Assembly: GCA_036250225.1 (NCBI GenBank)
Contig: JAPZLL010000008.1
Span: 806,001 to 870,000, forward strand
Source of the DNA: Cercophora sp. LCS_1
Taxonomy: Eukaryota; Ascomycota; Sordariomycetes; Sordariales; Lasiosphaeriaceae
Length of the DNA stretch: 64,000 nt
Direction of reading: 5' to 3'
Shown here: in pieces, positions 43,336-56,200 of the stretch
Layout of the letters: each line of letters opens with the position of its first letter
How positions within the stretch are numbered: the stretch's first letter is position 1
The notes under the pieces: model-generated
The model's database searches: none
Seen by the model: only the letters and a program-made list of their open reading frames with translations
What the model was told of the DNA's origin: nothing
Made by a program: the position numbers and the translations under genes

Positions 43336-46300
43336 TTGGTTTGTTGGAGACTCAGTCCACCAGGCGTCTTCATGATCCCAGCTCTGCCCGCTCGCAACGC
43401 AGCTCCCTTGCTCCGACAGAGGCCCTCCCACATGTCTCCGATGCCTACAGCCGACATCACACGCGCCCTACGAGTTTGTAATCCTTAGCAGTCGCATTTG
43501 CCCTTTTACTTGAAAAGATACACCGCCAAGCCCTTTGGCATTGGTAACCCCAGACTTTGGGGGAAGAGGGGAAGCGCTCCAATCCGGGAAGGTGGATCGA
43601 TCATCTCATCCATCATGCAGGTCCGACCAGCGCCCCTGGAAATTTGCAAAGAGCGCATACAATTCTGCCATCGCTTCCATCTATCTCTCCATCCACGATA
43701 CCCGACGAACACACAAACATCCGACGCACGACCGTCGGATCAGGGCCTGGAATGCTGCCTCCACCGTGCCATCAGGATCGCTGCCGCGACGGGAGCACGT
43801 CTTCCATCAAGACATTAGACCCGCCAGCCATCTCGGCGCCCCGTCTTATCGCGGAAAAGGGCAGGTCGCCATATGCATTCCATCCGGCGCGCGCGCCTTG
43901 TGCCTTGCCAATAATAGTGCCCTGACCGAACCCTACCCGGCCCCTGGGGGCGTAAACAAATCACCCATTTTATCCTATCTCTTGCACGTGCAAGGGCTGA
44001 CGAAGCCTTCTGGCCACCACCACCAGGCACGTGGGAGCGAGTTGTGAGCCGTTGGGCTTTGCCGCGCTGGGGCGCTTGATCGGATGGTCCAGCCGAGCCC
44101 CCGGATCTACAGCCCCTTGCCGAGCAAGTCGCGACACCTTGGGCGCGCCAGGGTCGGTGTGGGGAGGGACCATTCTGCCCGTTTACCCGGCTCACCTCAG
44201 CCCAGGGCGTGATAAAGACAGGACGAGACTCTTGACCGCATCGCAAAGCCGAAATTCCATCTCCCTATAATGCGCGTGGCTATCTCTTAGCGTAGGGCAA
44301 GCTGCAAAATTCCTGGGTGAGCTCGTCCGCGCTGGCAGGCCTATCCTCGCCGCGGGACAATGACGCGAGCGACCATGGCACTTGCCGACGCTTTTTTTCC
44401 CCGATTACCCCAAGCTCCCAACACGGTGTCTCCGACCGGGGCTGACATCATCGCAGGGGTCCTGAAAATTTGTTGGTGTCTCCCATGTGATCGAGGGGTT
44501 GTCGCATTCCAGCGCCCGCTCTTTGAAACCTGCGCTCAGTTGGGCCCACTGTGATGAGAGGTGGTCTCAAGCTTGCTTCATGTCATTTGTTGGCGATTGG
44601 CGACAGTCCCTTCTTCCATGACTCCAAGGTGGTGAGGTCACCGATTCCATTGCTGCACGCCGCCCAGCGCCATGGCCCTGCGTGCGCTGACGTCTCGACC
44701 GCGCTCGGCTCCTCGGTGGCATCATGTCGACATGACAGTCCCAATCAGGGAGGTGGATGGCCGTATCGCTGGCAAGTCCCGTCTACGAAAACTCCAAGAC
44801 GGAAATCTCTTGCTGCGCTAGTTTAGCGCACTGCAGGGTCAATATGACGCCTGGGGATCCCCCACGAGCTTCTTGCTACCGCACCTCAACGTTCCAGGTT
44901 CAGTCGCGGCTAGCACCTTGTGTGCGCGAGCTAGGAAACGCTGCGCAGGTGAGCCGCCGGGTAAATGCAACTGAGGGCGATCCGTGCAGGTGCGAATCGT
45001 TGCATCCGCCATCTGGTCTCTGGTCTGGATGTCTTGTCGAACGCATCGTGAGTCTCGCAGGCTCACCGACTCTCGAAAGCCAGCTGGCGGAATGTCCAAG
45101 GCCGCGGGCGCCGAGATGAGCTCTTTTTTGTCACATCCTCGGAACCCAGCCGATAAATCCACCGTGGACAATGCTTGGCCGCCGCTCGGCGTTTCTGTGG
45201 AGCTTCGAGAACCGCAAGCTCCACGGCACGCAGTGTCCTTGAGTTCGTTCACAGTGGTTTTAAATGACTCGCCTCCTGCTCTCGGTCTCAGCTCGGGGCT
45301 TCAATTTTTTCGTGCTTTTCTTGAGGGGTCCCTTCACCTTGCGCCCCAGGAATGGACCTGACTGTGTGTGCCCGAGCCTGCCGATAGGCGAAATCTGAAA
45401 AAGAACCGACGGTGTAGCCTCGGTCTGTGTGGCGAGTGGCGATGGAGCACCAAGGCGGAGAGCCAAGAGGCCATCTATTTGCTCATCCGAACACTGTCGT
45501 CGGCTTTGGGGACGCCAAGATTGACACCCACCGCCGTTTGAGCCAATTTGACACCTGCCTGGGGATTCGGCATTCCTGTGACGGTCGGGTCTGGTCAGAT
45601 GGAGAATCTGGGGATGGTGCTTCGGCTGACTCGGGTGTCCTCAACAGCCGAGGAAGGGGCTGGACTTTTGGGGCTCGCTCAGGGGACGGACGTGGCTGTT
45701 CGGCCCGGCTCCGGCTCTCTGACATGTCTCATACATCCTTCCCCGGCGATCTGTTCAGACTCCAGGCGCCTTGTGCGCTGGAAATCCTGCACTTGCGATC
45801 GACGCCTCGAGCGGCATTCCACATTCTCCAGCGCTTGTTATGGCGTGAAAGATCGGTCGAGCGCACCTGCATGTTTGCGTTCGGGCCAGGTAGCAGTGGG
45901 TCCATTCTCGTAGGGCTCAGGTGCTGCCTAATCTGGTTAACATGGAAAGCAGACAGGTTTGACCAAAAAGTAAAGACCGCCCAAGATGTTTCCAAAGCTC
46001 AAATCGAGACACAGAATGACCTCGTGGGCGAAATGTCTGGATGGGATTCAACTTGGCTGTCTCGTGGCCAAAACCTTGGTGGGTGCTGATAAGGCGTGGA
46101 GCCCAAGACCCCCACGCTGAGCACACTCAATGGCCGTTTTCTTCCCCTCGCCTCATCTGACAGCACCCTCAGCTCCACGACATCCTCGGCGAGGCTCCTG
46201 ATTCAGCCCCTGGCTGTCTGAAGCGTCCATTTCACCTTCTGCTTGGGGTGTGGCGTGCCCTGGTCGCATGCTTCGAGGGGAAATGGGGGTTCAAGTAAGG

Positions 46301-48971
46301 TACCCCGGATTTCGCGCGGTTGGCGTAAATAGGGCCGGGGGCGCTTTAACTTTGTTATCACACCAAGCACCGAGCTGTTTCCTGGGGCAATCGACCACCC
46401 CTTGATTCACCTCGGAAGTACGAATAGCGCCGTGGGAATGTGCTCATGACCGGAGGTCGAGAAATCACACAGGGGCGTCGCCGTCACAGGGAAAACCATG
46501 AGCCGGTGGAGGACGAGTGCCGTCATCCACTCCCAACCCCAGCCCAATGGTGCTGCCTCCACATTTTGTCTTATCGCTCGGGACGCCCCCGTCCCCATCC
46601 CCAGAGATTGTGGGATGGGTGTGTTGTTGCGGGGATCACGCCGCATTGCCAAAAAAAAAAGTGCTTGAAACACTCAGGCAGGGGAAGGGGAAGAAGAAAA
46701 AAAAAAAAAAAAAAGAGAAACGCATCGCTTCCCCGATGCTTGCCGGGACACTCCCGGTCGCGAGAGGCCCCGGCGCCAGCCCCGGGCCCAGCTCTCCACG
46801 CGCGGCGCCTGACCTCTCGTCTTCGTGACTGGTCGTTGCATGATCAGATGAGACCTGGCTTGCTGTCGAGACCTGACCAGACCAACAGCAACCGCGGGCT
46901 CGCCCCGACATGGCGGTGGAGATGAAAGCCGGACGGGGGCGCCATGTTTGCTTTGCGTTGCACATCCATCTGGGGAATCCGAGGGCTTCGGGAGGCCATT
47001 CGTGGCCTTGCTGTGCTGTGCCGTGACCTACCCCAGATGTGTGTGACAAGACGCCCTAGCTCTGAAGTCTGTCGTGCTCCCTCAGCTACTTGGGCAGCAA
47101 AGATGTCGGATCGGATGTGGAAAGTGTTGGCCAGCAGCGGCTCCGGTCAGAGCTGCTGCCATCACAATCTGAGATGCAGACTCCTGTCGACGCTGGGCGC
47201 CGTGATCCCAGCCTGGGCTCCCGTTGGCGTGCGTAGCGTATCAAAAGCGGAAGACTCACACAGGAAGAAGAAAGCTGAGCGCTGCCAGCACCCAATCGTT
47301 CAGCACGCCGCCGCTGAGCCACCACGCACACCGCCCCCGGTCGCGTGGAATCGGCCTCACACATTTTCCCATGCTCGGCCTGTGCGGGCGGGTTCCGGGG
47401 AAGGATAGTCTCACCCTTCACTGACGAGAGACCTCCGCGGCCGCGCCCTCGCACGGCCAGGCCAGCAACGGGACCCGTTCGCCGTCGCCAAAAGACGGCG
47501 GGGAAAAAAGCCCCTCAACCCGCCCATCGTCGCACAACACATCGCCGGCGGTGGGCTGCTCGGACGTGGGCAGTTGTATTGCTGGCAGAACAGGACGAAG
47601 CCGAAATGTGCCATGGGTGGATGTTGTATGTGCGTGGATGCCTGCGTGTCGGCGAGACATGCGTTGTCTCCCTTCAACCTCAGCGACACCTGTCCGGCGG
47701 AAATCGACTGGCTGCTGGGCACGGCAAGCACGGTTATGCACAACAGCTTCCGTGGACGCACCATGAGGTGCTCGACATTGTGTGCATCTGATGCGTCCCA
47801 ATCTTGGTGTTCTTGGGCGAGACGGAGGACGGTCGAGGGACTCCCGCCCAATCGCCGCCGATGGCAGCCGTAGAAGCCACCACCCACACTCCGCGATAGC
47901 TACTGCCACCCCACGCTTCGACGTCCTCTGTCCCGTCCGCGGCCACGGGCAGAGAAACGCTGGAGGTGTGCTTCGGATGCCCACCCCACCCGTCCCGTCT
48001 ACGCTCATCGAGGGCGTCTTCCCACAGAAGCGAGGGGTGCTTGGCCGCGCTGCACTGTAAATTCGCAATCAAAGTACCTGAATACACCACGCACTCGCTC
48101 ACCGGCCAAATTTGCAACAGCCCTCCCGTCCAGGCCCAGTGCGTAGGGGATGGCTGCAGGGCACTCTGTCCAGCAGCCAGGCCAGTGTGCGGGATAGAGA
48201 CCTCAGAGTAAAGTGGCACCCTCTCCGTACCCCGTACTTGTGCCGCAGAAGCAGCTAGGTTACGGTACCTCTGTGGGCAAGGTACCTCAGCTTCTGCCAA
48301 TTCGCTTCCATTTTTCTCTCCTGCCCGTTGTTAGGCCCTTCCAGCATTCCTTCTTTTCCCCGAGATCCACGACCCGTTCACACCCCATCCCGCTGTCTCC
48401 AGGTGCTCCCCGGCTGTCCCCTGCGCTGAGTCGCTACCTCCTTACCGACTGTCATCACCCACGCCCACACCTCCGCCCACGCACACCCCTCCTCCCCACA
48501 CCACACCCACCCACGCCAGGCCCCCCCTTCGCTGTGAGGTACTTTGTACCCTACACACCCCCCATGTCTTTCTGCCCGCCAGCCATTTAAAACCAGCGCG
48601 GCTTCCCCCCCAAAACAGAACCTTCCTGACTTTCCGTTACTTCCCCATACCCGCCATAAAAAGGTTCCCTAACCACGCCAACTCGCAACCGCCGTGTGAT
48701 AACGACAACGCCCACAACACCCTAGCAAACAACATTGCCACTTGACGGCCGAGTCGCGTCCAGTTTTTTGGTTTTGCATTGCCGGGTTTGGGTGACTGGC
48801 GCCAAGGGACAAACCCTCTCTACGCCAACGGACGAATTTTTTCTCCAGTGAACCCTCGGCTGCATGCATCTTGTGCCGCTCAATTGGGCCGGAGAAAACA
48901 CCAACAGGAATAAGGAAAGAGGACGACTGGAGTCAGGCTCAGGCTTGGGCTCCGTTTGAAAGGGCGGTCAC
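43336..48971. promoter_or_regulatory. Long non-coding region upstream of cre-1
   Basis: 5.6 kb without a supportable gene. It holds an 18-A run (46697-46714) and a pyrimidine-rich stretch from about 48300 to 48700 that probably marks the cre-1 promoter and leader. One CCCCAC (reverse GTGGGG, fitting the CreA site SYGGRG) lies at 48494-48499, and autoregulation of CreA through such sites is known in other fungi. Several 100-210-codon frames on both strands (e.g. 47418-48068 minus, 45427-46089 plus) overlap each other without domains and were not accepted. Confidence 0.45.
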
Positions 48972-50243
48972 ATGCAACGAGTCCAGTCAGCGGCGGATTT
49001 TTCCAATCTGCTCAACCCCGATCCCGCAGTCGACCGGGACCACCACGATTCATCCCGACAACAACAACAACAACAACAACAACAACAGCAGCAACAATCC
49101 AGTGCAGAGATGGCTTCCGTCGGGATGCTCCGCCCGAACGGGCCTATTCCGCCGCCGCCGCCTCCCGAGACCAACAACGAGCTGCCGCGCCCCTACAAGT
49201 GTCCGCTGTGCGATAAGGCCTTCCACCGTCTGGAACATCAGACCAGACACATCCGCACCCACACCGGAGAGAAGCCGCACGCCTGCCAGTTTCCCGGCTG
49301 CAGCAAAAAGTTTTCGCGGTCGGACGAGCTGACCCGGCACTCAAGGATACACAGCAACCCTAACTCAAGGAGAGGGAACAAAGGCCACCACCACCAGCCC
49401 CAACACCCCATGATGCACCCCATGCAGCCTGACATGATGCCGCCGCCGCCTGCCCCCAAGGCCATTCGCTCAGCACCGCCCACGGCCATGTCATCTCCCA
49501 ACGTGTCGCCGCCGCACTACAACGCGTATCCCTACCCTCAGTCATCGACCATGAACCTCTATAGCCGGAGCTCTATCGGGAGCCAGAGTGGCCCCGACAT
49601 GGCGATGTTGGCAAGAGCCGCCAACCAGGCCGAGCGAGACACGGTGTCACACCCTCCCAACTACTATCCCCCGTCGACGAGACTTCCCTACCTCGGCAGC
49701 AACCTGCACTCGCAGCGGAACCCCATTGGGCTCAGCGCCTACCACATGTCGAGATCCCACTCGCACGACGACCACGACGACCACTACGGGCACTCGTATC
49801 GCCATGCTAAGCGGTCGCGGCCAAACTCGCCCAACTCAACAGCGCCCTCGTCACCCACGTTCTCGGTGGACTCGCTGTCGCCCACGCCCGACCACACTCC
49901 CCTGGCGACCCCAGCTCATTCTCCCCGTATACGACCCATAAATGGCTTAGAGCTCCCCCCCTTTAGGAACCTCACCCTGCAGCAACATACTCCCGCTTTG
50001 GCTCCTCTGGAGCCCCAGCCCGAGGGACAGTTCTCTCACAGCCAGACTCCCCCGGCACCTTCGCGGAGCGGTGGGATCTCCCTCACCGATATCATCAGCC
50101 AGCCAAACGGCAACCAGAGGAAACTCCCCGTTCCCCAGGTCCCCAAGGTCGCGGTCCACGATTTGCTTGGGCCAAGCGACGGGTACAACGGCAGCGGCAG
50201 GAGTTCCTCGTCCAACAGCCTCACTGGCGGTGACTTTCTATAG
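48972..50243 (+). CDS. cre-1: Carbon catabolite repressor CreA/CRE-1 (C2H2 zinc finger)
   Basis: 423-aa intronless DNA-binding protein. Two C2H2 fingers lie at about residues 75-125 (YKCPLCDKAFHRLEHQTRHI... and HACQFPGCSKKFSRSDELTR), matching CreA/Mig1, which bind SYGGRG and repress alternative carbon-source genes. A run of 13 Gln (CAA-rich microsatellite, residues 30-42) precedes the fingers, followed by a Pro run. Conserved C-terminal blocks include GLELPPFRNLTLQQHTPALA (repression region) and ISLTDIISQPNG...KVAVHDLLGP. Ser-rich SPNSTAPSSPTFSVDSLSPTP is a likely phosphorylation region. Length and motif order are typical of Sordariomycete CRE-1. Confidence 0.97.
   Translation: MQRVQSAADFSNLLNPDPAVDRDHHDSSRQQQQQQQQQQQQQSSAEMASVGMLRPNGPIPPPPPPETNNELPRPYKCPLCDKAFHRLEHQTRHIRTHTGEKPHACQFPGCSKKFSRSDELTRHSRIHSNPNSRRGNKGHHHQPQHPMMHPMQPDMMPPPPAPKAIRSAPPTAMSSPNVSPPHYNAYPYPQSSTMNLYSRSSIGSQSGPDMAMLARAANQAERDTVSHPPNYYPPSTRLPYLGSNLHSQRNPIGLSAYHMSRSHSHDDHDDHYGHSYRHAKRSRPNSPNSTAPSSPTFSVDSLSPTPDHTPLATPAHSPRIRPINGLELPPFRNLTLQQHTPALAPLEPQPEGQFSHSQTPPAPSRSGGISLTDIISQPNGNQRKLPVPQVPKVAVHDLLGPSDGYNGSGRSSSSNSLTGGDFL
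49054..49095 (+). repeat. CAA/CAG trinucleotide repeat coding polyglutamine in cre-1
   Basis: Thirteen consecutive Gln codons, mostly CAA with two CAG. The number of repeats is likely to vary between strains. Confidence 0.9.
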
Positions 50244-53200
50244 GGCACTGGTCCCTCACGATATGATTGACGACGAACCCGGGATATAGAAAGGGCAATG
50301 GTGCCGAGGCGTTTCGGACGGATTTTGAAAGGACGGGACAAGTTTAAAGGCGAATAATAGCGGCCAAAAGGATGGCTTTCAGGACGGATACTGAGCTCGG
50401 CTGAGCAGGATTCTGGAGTTACGTTGAGCGCATAGACAATCACCTCTATTTTTTATACTTGGATGGATAGACTTCACTTCTCTCTTCACGGTTCCTGGTC
50501 GTCTCCGACGCGTACGAGATCAAAAGAGAAAGATTGCTTGTTTATCTCGGGAACTGGTTCACTTGGGCACTCTGAACGGCGGCCTTCTGCTTTACGAACA
50601 CACAAATTTTCTCCTTTGTCGAGGTATATCTGGGAAATGGATCGAGGTCGAATAGATGGGCAGGGTGGAATATCTGAATCTTCTGGGCACATTGGGACAA
50701 CCGGGCCAAAGCGGACTCTTGACTCTTTTGTTATTTTCGTTACAAATTCTGTTGGAATAATACTCTTTACTCTCTCTGTATTCGTGTCCTCTGTTCCTCG
50801 AGTGTCCTTTTTTTTCTTCAATGTCTCGCTTCGCGCGGGAAAGTGGAGAACAGAATGGGTAACGGATGGAGAACAAGGTGGGGAACGCAAACTGGAGCGA
50901 TGACGACTGATGTCGATGAGCTGGGAAACCGGAGTTGCAAAAAATATACCGACAAAAAGCAAAATTGATCCATTTTTTACCTCACAAATCGGTCCCAAGG
51001 GAGGAGTGAAAAAAATGGCATTACGTATAAATCACCAACACACAGACTCGGCTCATCGTGGCTCTGCTTGGCGTGAAACAATAGTTTGGCTGGCTGACGC
51101 AAAACCTTGGGACCCCAACATTTCTTGTCGTTCCTCTCTGCCTCTGCCCATGGGGAATGGTGCGTTTTTGGGTGTGTGGCCGCCCCCACAAAAACCATCT
51201 ATTAGTCGAGTGCGGCTTGAGTTTGCACGTTTCCTGTCCTAGGTCTCTAAACGGCTGTTGCAACCAAGCCCCATCTGGGAACGCCGGCGTCTGCCGGTGA
51301 GGTCGGGTGGGCGGGGGATGAGGGACTTGGTGTGGTGACATTTCCGAAGGGAGCTCTCAAGGTCCCTTCTTACGAAACGTGAGGGAGAGAGGGAAAAAGA
51401 GGCGTGGCGTTTTAGTTTGATGGTGTTGTTCTTCATGTTTCTTCCCCCCCCCCTTTTTTTTTTTTTTCGTCCTCTTCACTGCCGAAACGAACGAGGCGGT
51501 TCCCGCCCCCAGCCTTTTTTTGTTGCAGCTGCTCTTGTTTCGCTGTGCCTCATGGCGACATTCTTGAACGTGGTTGAGAAATAGCGGAGTGCAGCATGGG
51601 AAGTGCGGGTGTGCAACCGTTCATTTTTCGACGCTCACACCCCCCCCCCCCCCCCCCCATGGCTGGCCTCCCCGCCCGTAAGGTCGTCCAATGGATCCGG
51701 CAAGTGGGAGAGCAATCAGCCAGCGCCTGGTCTGACGAGATCCGGGGTGACCGCTGCTACGTTTCTCCCATTTTTGAACCCCCTTTCCCCGGATAGTTGG
51801 TATTGCGCATGCTCTGGATCGTTACTTTTCCTTGCGGCTTCTTGCACAGATGAGGAGAAGCAAAAAAAAGACCACTAGACTATTCGTTTGTCCCAGGGCT
51901 GACGATAGGGGGAAGGAGAACGGCGTCAAGTCCCGCTGTTTGCCATCTGCAACCACCCCTCCTTCCTTCCTTGGTCGTGGATTCGACACATCATTTTCTG
52001 GTTGGGTTGGTTACATGGCGCTTACTTGTTTGTCAGGAAGAGGGAGTAGGATGGAGGAAAAAGAAAAGAAAAGATACGTAAAAACGACCTCCAAGGGCAG
52101 GCAAGACGCAAACACACAGAATGTTTGCCGGCTTGCGGGTTGACAAGTCACCCATGGCTCAGGAGAAAAAGTGCACTTTGGACAGATGATTTCCTTGAAA
52201 CGAACCCCTCTGATCCCTCACCGAGAACACCGTCCAATGTACGTAATGTACGTGTACCTTGAGCGGCGTGGGCGGCTGCCTGTTGGCTCAGCCTCCCCCA
52301 GTACGTGTTTGGCATGTTTTGGTACCGGCGAATGGCGTTCGTGCAGCATTTGGGATGCGAATGTTGGGTGGGGGAAGGGGTGTGCCGGGGGGTGTGCCGT
52401 CGGCAGCGAGGAACTCAGATGCTTGGCTTTTCCTTGGCTGGGCAGGAGACTGGAAGCTGGGGAAGCCGACTCGGCAGGCTCGTGTTGTGTGGTGGCAGGT
52501 GGATTGCGTTTCCGGAAGCTGCGGTATCACGTCAGCGGTTGTCTTGTCTCGTGTCTCTCTGGAGAAAGAGTCTCTTTTGGGGCCCCTTTGCTCCCTTGCG
52601 GATCGCTGACGACCCCAGGAACTCCTATCTGCCGCTCGGTGTGCAATCCGTCCAGCCGTCCATCGGCGTTCCCTTGGCCTGGGGAAGATGTGGGGTGTAG
52701 GTCTGGGGCAGTGCCGGGACAGGCGCCAGATAAGCAAAGGGCAGATAGCGTCTGTTTTCGATTCCCGCCAAACACAATCGAGCGTCAGCGCCTTGCCCAG
52801 AGTCGAGATCTCAGCTTCCCGCTTGGGCTGATCTTTCCCCGGCTCAACGCCCGGCGGAGCCGGCGGCCAGTCAAAAGTCCCCAGGGGAGGTGGTGTTCTG
52901 CTCACTCATCCTCCAAAACCAGCAGTCACTTATCAAGGTTCTCAGGGGGTGCATGAGCGCAAATGCTAGAGGGCAATCCAGTATCAGAGCCAAACGCCCC
53001 CAGATAGTGGGACATCCAGTCAGAGGGCATTCGTCCCCTCCATATGCCAGCTCAAGAAAAAAATTGATGCGGGGTGGATGGCGCAAGAAAACAAGGCGAG
53101 GGGCCGTAGTAGAGGTGGCTAGAACTCAACTGGTCGCGCAAAAAAGTTGCACATCTTCACCGCAACTTTGGAAACGTTGAGGCGGCAGAGAGGGCTGCGA

Positions 53201-56200
53201 GCGTCTCGGTACGCTCGCTGGTTGGGAGACGCCGGGCGAATGGGGAGCGCATATGGGTCAGCGGCAGTGATGCAATCAGTGCCTCTTTAGATCCACGATC
53301 TTGAGAGGCTGCTCCTCGGGGCTACAGCAAGCATCTCGCGCAGATGCGCTTTACACCACCCGGCGATTGTCCCGGTCGCCCCCGGTCATGACATAGGGCG
53401 CTCCAGATACGAGTGCACATGCTTCTGTGGTGCGCGGCTGCTGTAGATTGAACTGAGACCTGTTGACATCAGAACGGGTTCGGTCGGGTGAAACAGGAAC
53501 AGCTGGTAGTCCTCGCGTCTTCTCGGCTTTTCGAATTTGCAATTTGGCCTCGAAAGCACGAAATCAATCCGGCCGGGCTTTCCAGGAACAATGCACGACC
53601 CGGGGAATCGAGACACCTGATGCCCATGTCGCGCAGTGCTTTACCCCACATGATGAATCCTGTTGCTAGCTCGAGAGGGCAGGCCTCAAAAAGATAGCCC
53701 ACACCTCTCCACGAGATCGCCGTCTCCGACAGCCGAGTTTGGCGACAAGTGCGAGATCGCAGGAAATGGTGGAAGCTGGGCTTGACCGAAAAAAGCAAGC
53801 CGATATCTCGTGGTGTGCTGCCATGTCCGAACGCGGAGGAGCATTGACTCGGCCCAGCCAAAGTGTGGGGGAGCTGAGAGAGGCATGATGATCGAAGATC
53901 ACTACTCCATCGCAGGCGGGGCCAGAAACGACTCCCACGGCGCTCAAAACCCGCCTGACGCAGCAGTCGAACCAGGGACGACGTGCTGTGGCAATGCGCA
54001 CCAAGCGACCATCTCCTGTCTCGACTGCAAGTGACGACGTGATGGCCGTGCTTGGCGGGCATTTTGATGCGAAAGCGTCGACGGGATGTGACTTGCTGCT
54101 ACCGTCTGATTCCAGCTGTTATGCTCATCCCGCTCAAAATGGCATCCTGGGGCTATTCTTGGGAGTAGGCAATTTATTCCCAGTGCCATCGTGAGTTTCT
54201 TAGTCGGTGTTGAGAGCCAAGGGCGGCGTTGAATGGTTTGACGGAGGGACAGAAACCAGCAAGCGGATGCGCGTCTGCCGAATCGGTGGGTTGGCCCCTC
54301 ACCCTTGTCACGACAAGGCGACCCCCACGCCCCCATGGGGTCTCCCGCTAGCGCAAATTCTAAAGAGAACCCCGGCCAAGCCACAAGTTGGGGAGGACCT
54401 GTCAGGGGTGCAACCCCACAATCAGTCGCCTCAGATGGAAGAGGAAGGCCTGACGCGAAGACCCTTGAGGCGCGTGAGGCGCGAGTGGAGGGCCCAACGT
54501 AACGACACGCCCGAGCGAGGCAGAAGAGTCCAAATTCCAGCGACGATAAGTCATGGTCGACCAGCACTGCAAAGGTGGGCTGGTGTCCCGCCTCGATGGC
54601 CTTCCTGCCGTTATCTCGACGATCGCCCTGCAGCGGGATATCCTTCCAAACGATTCCCAGCCTCTGGAGTTGCTTACGCCAGCCGGAGGTGCGTCGCTAA
54701 ACATGGCAGGTAAGGAAGCCTTGGAACCTTCCAAACCCTCTGGGGCGCCCAGGCGCTGACACCGATGGTTGCCACAGGCACGAGACGCAGGGCAGCTGTT
54801 TCTTGTTTCTCGGTAGCGAGCATTCTTGGCCCAGGGCCTCTCCATGGAACTTTCCTGCTGGAAACACGTCTTACCAAGGCCTTCTAAAAACACAGACACA
54901 CACTCCATCCGTGCCAAAGCGCCATCGCTCTTGTGCCGGCTTTCTGGTTCGTCAGGATTGCTTTCTGCAGCTCTCCGGCACGGTGAGCCTTTGGGATCGA
55001 GGATGCCCGCTCGATCCCCCCGCCATTTCAACGGCTTCCACGCCCTGGTCCATCACCCGCGGACTGCTGCCCGGTGCTGCCCTGGTCCATCGTGGTTCTT
55101 GGTGTGAAGCCCGGATCCGTTCCATCCGGATGCGCCCGTCAAGCGAGCACGTTGGCTCGGTGCCTGGGACCTGAGAAGTGACAGCCGATACACCCCTCTG
55201 TGTCGAGTGCATCAGAGATGGTGTTGTTGCCCTCTCGTACCGCGTGGCGAATAGATTGTATGTGGCCTCGGGCTCTTCAATTGTCCGGCTACGCGTCCTC
55301 TCTGTCTTCGCTGCCGTGGGACAGCCTCCCTTCTTCTCTATTGTCTACGCTGCGCAATATTGTCAGCCAGTTCAACTCCTTACATCCCTGACCTGGTCGA
55401 TATGCCGCTGTGTATACTGTGAAAAACGGGATGCACAAGTGTTCATCCTATCAGCACATTTGCACCGACGAATTGGCTGTCCGTCTTTCACTCTACATCA
55501 GTGTGGGGGAACTGCCTTATCAGAATATCTTGGGCGTTTGATATTAATTGCTAGATTGCTCTCGCACCGGGGACGGCTTTCTGTCAATAAACATTTTGCA
55601 GCACACGGTGGCGTGGCGGACCCCACGCTGGGTTCAGGCTATGCTGCAGTTCAGCTATCATCTACTCGCCGTCGGATCCAACGGCTGCTGAGTACGATTC
55701 AGACACTGTTCTTGGAGGATTGCCACAGCACACGGCACTTGGGAATTGTCGAATGCCGTTATTGTTAGGCACTCCGCCTTCTCACCTTGCTTCTCCCGCC
55801 ATTTCTCCCCAGGATTCTCGGCTATCCTTGACACAGCATGCCCCGGACATCCTGAAGACTCGGCTAGATGTCGTGCTTTGGCTACCAACTCCGGGACACG
55901 GTGTTCAAAGTGCCAGCGGGCAAGCCCGGTGCCACAAGCGTCTGGAAAATGAGACCGACGAATACTCTGGCTTGATATAGCAGCCGATTGGCCACTCAGT
56001 GGTGCGATCCGACATGCGATTCATTACCGGTGTCTTTTTCGAGACTGGATTTGATGAGCTTCCGATCCTTCCGATCTGTTCGATCGGATAAGGGCTCTAC
56101 ACCACGGCTCCGAGACAGCTCCAGGCCAATATCTCCTAGCGGGCCGGCCTGGGGCTTGTCAAAACATGGTCTCCAACACATGCTGCCAAGACGTTCCCTG

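Noticed and set aside
47418..48068. 216-codon minus-strand frame upstream of cre-1
   Set aside because: It overlaps equally long frames in other phases and on the plus strand, with no domain or conserved motif.
52171..52956. 261-codon plus-strand frame downstream of cre-1
   Set aside because: The minus strand has a 205-codon mirror frame. Cys/Ser/Arg/Trp-rich composition and absence of motifs suggest chance.
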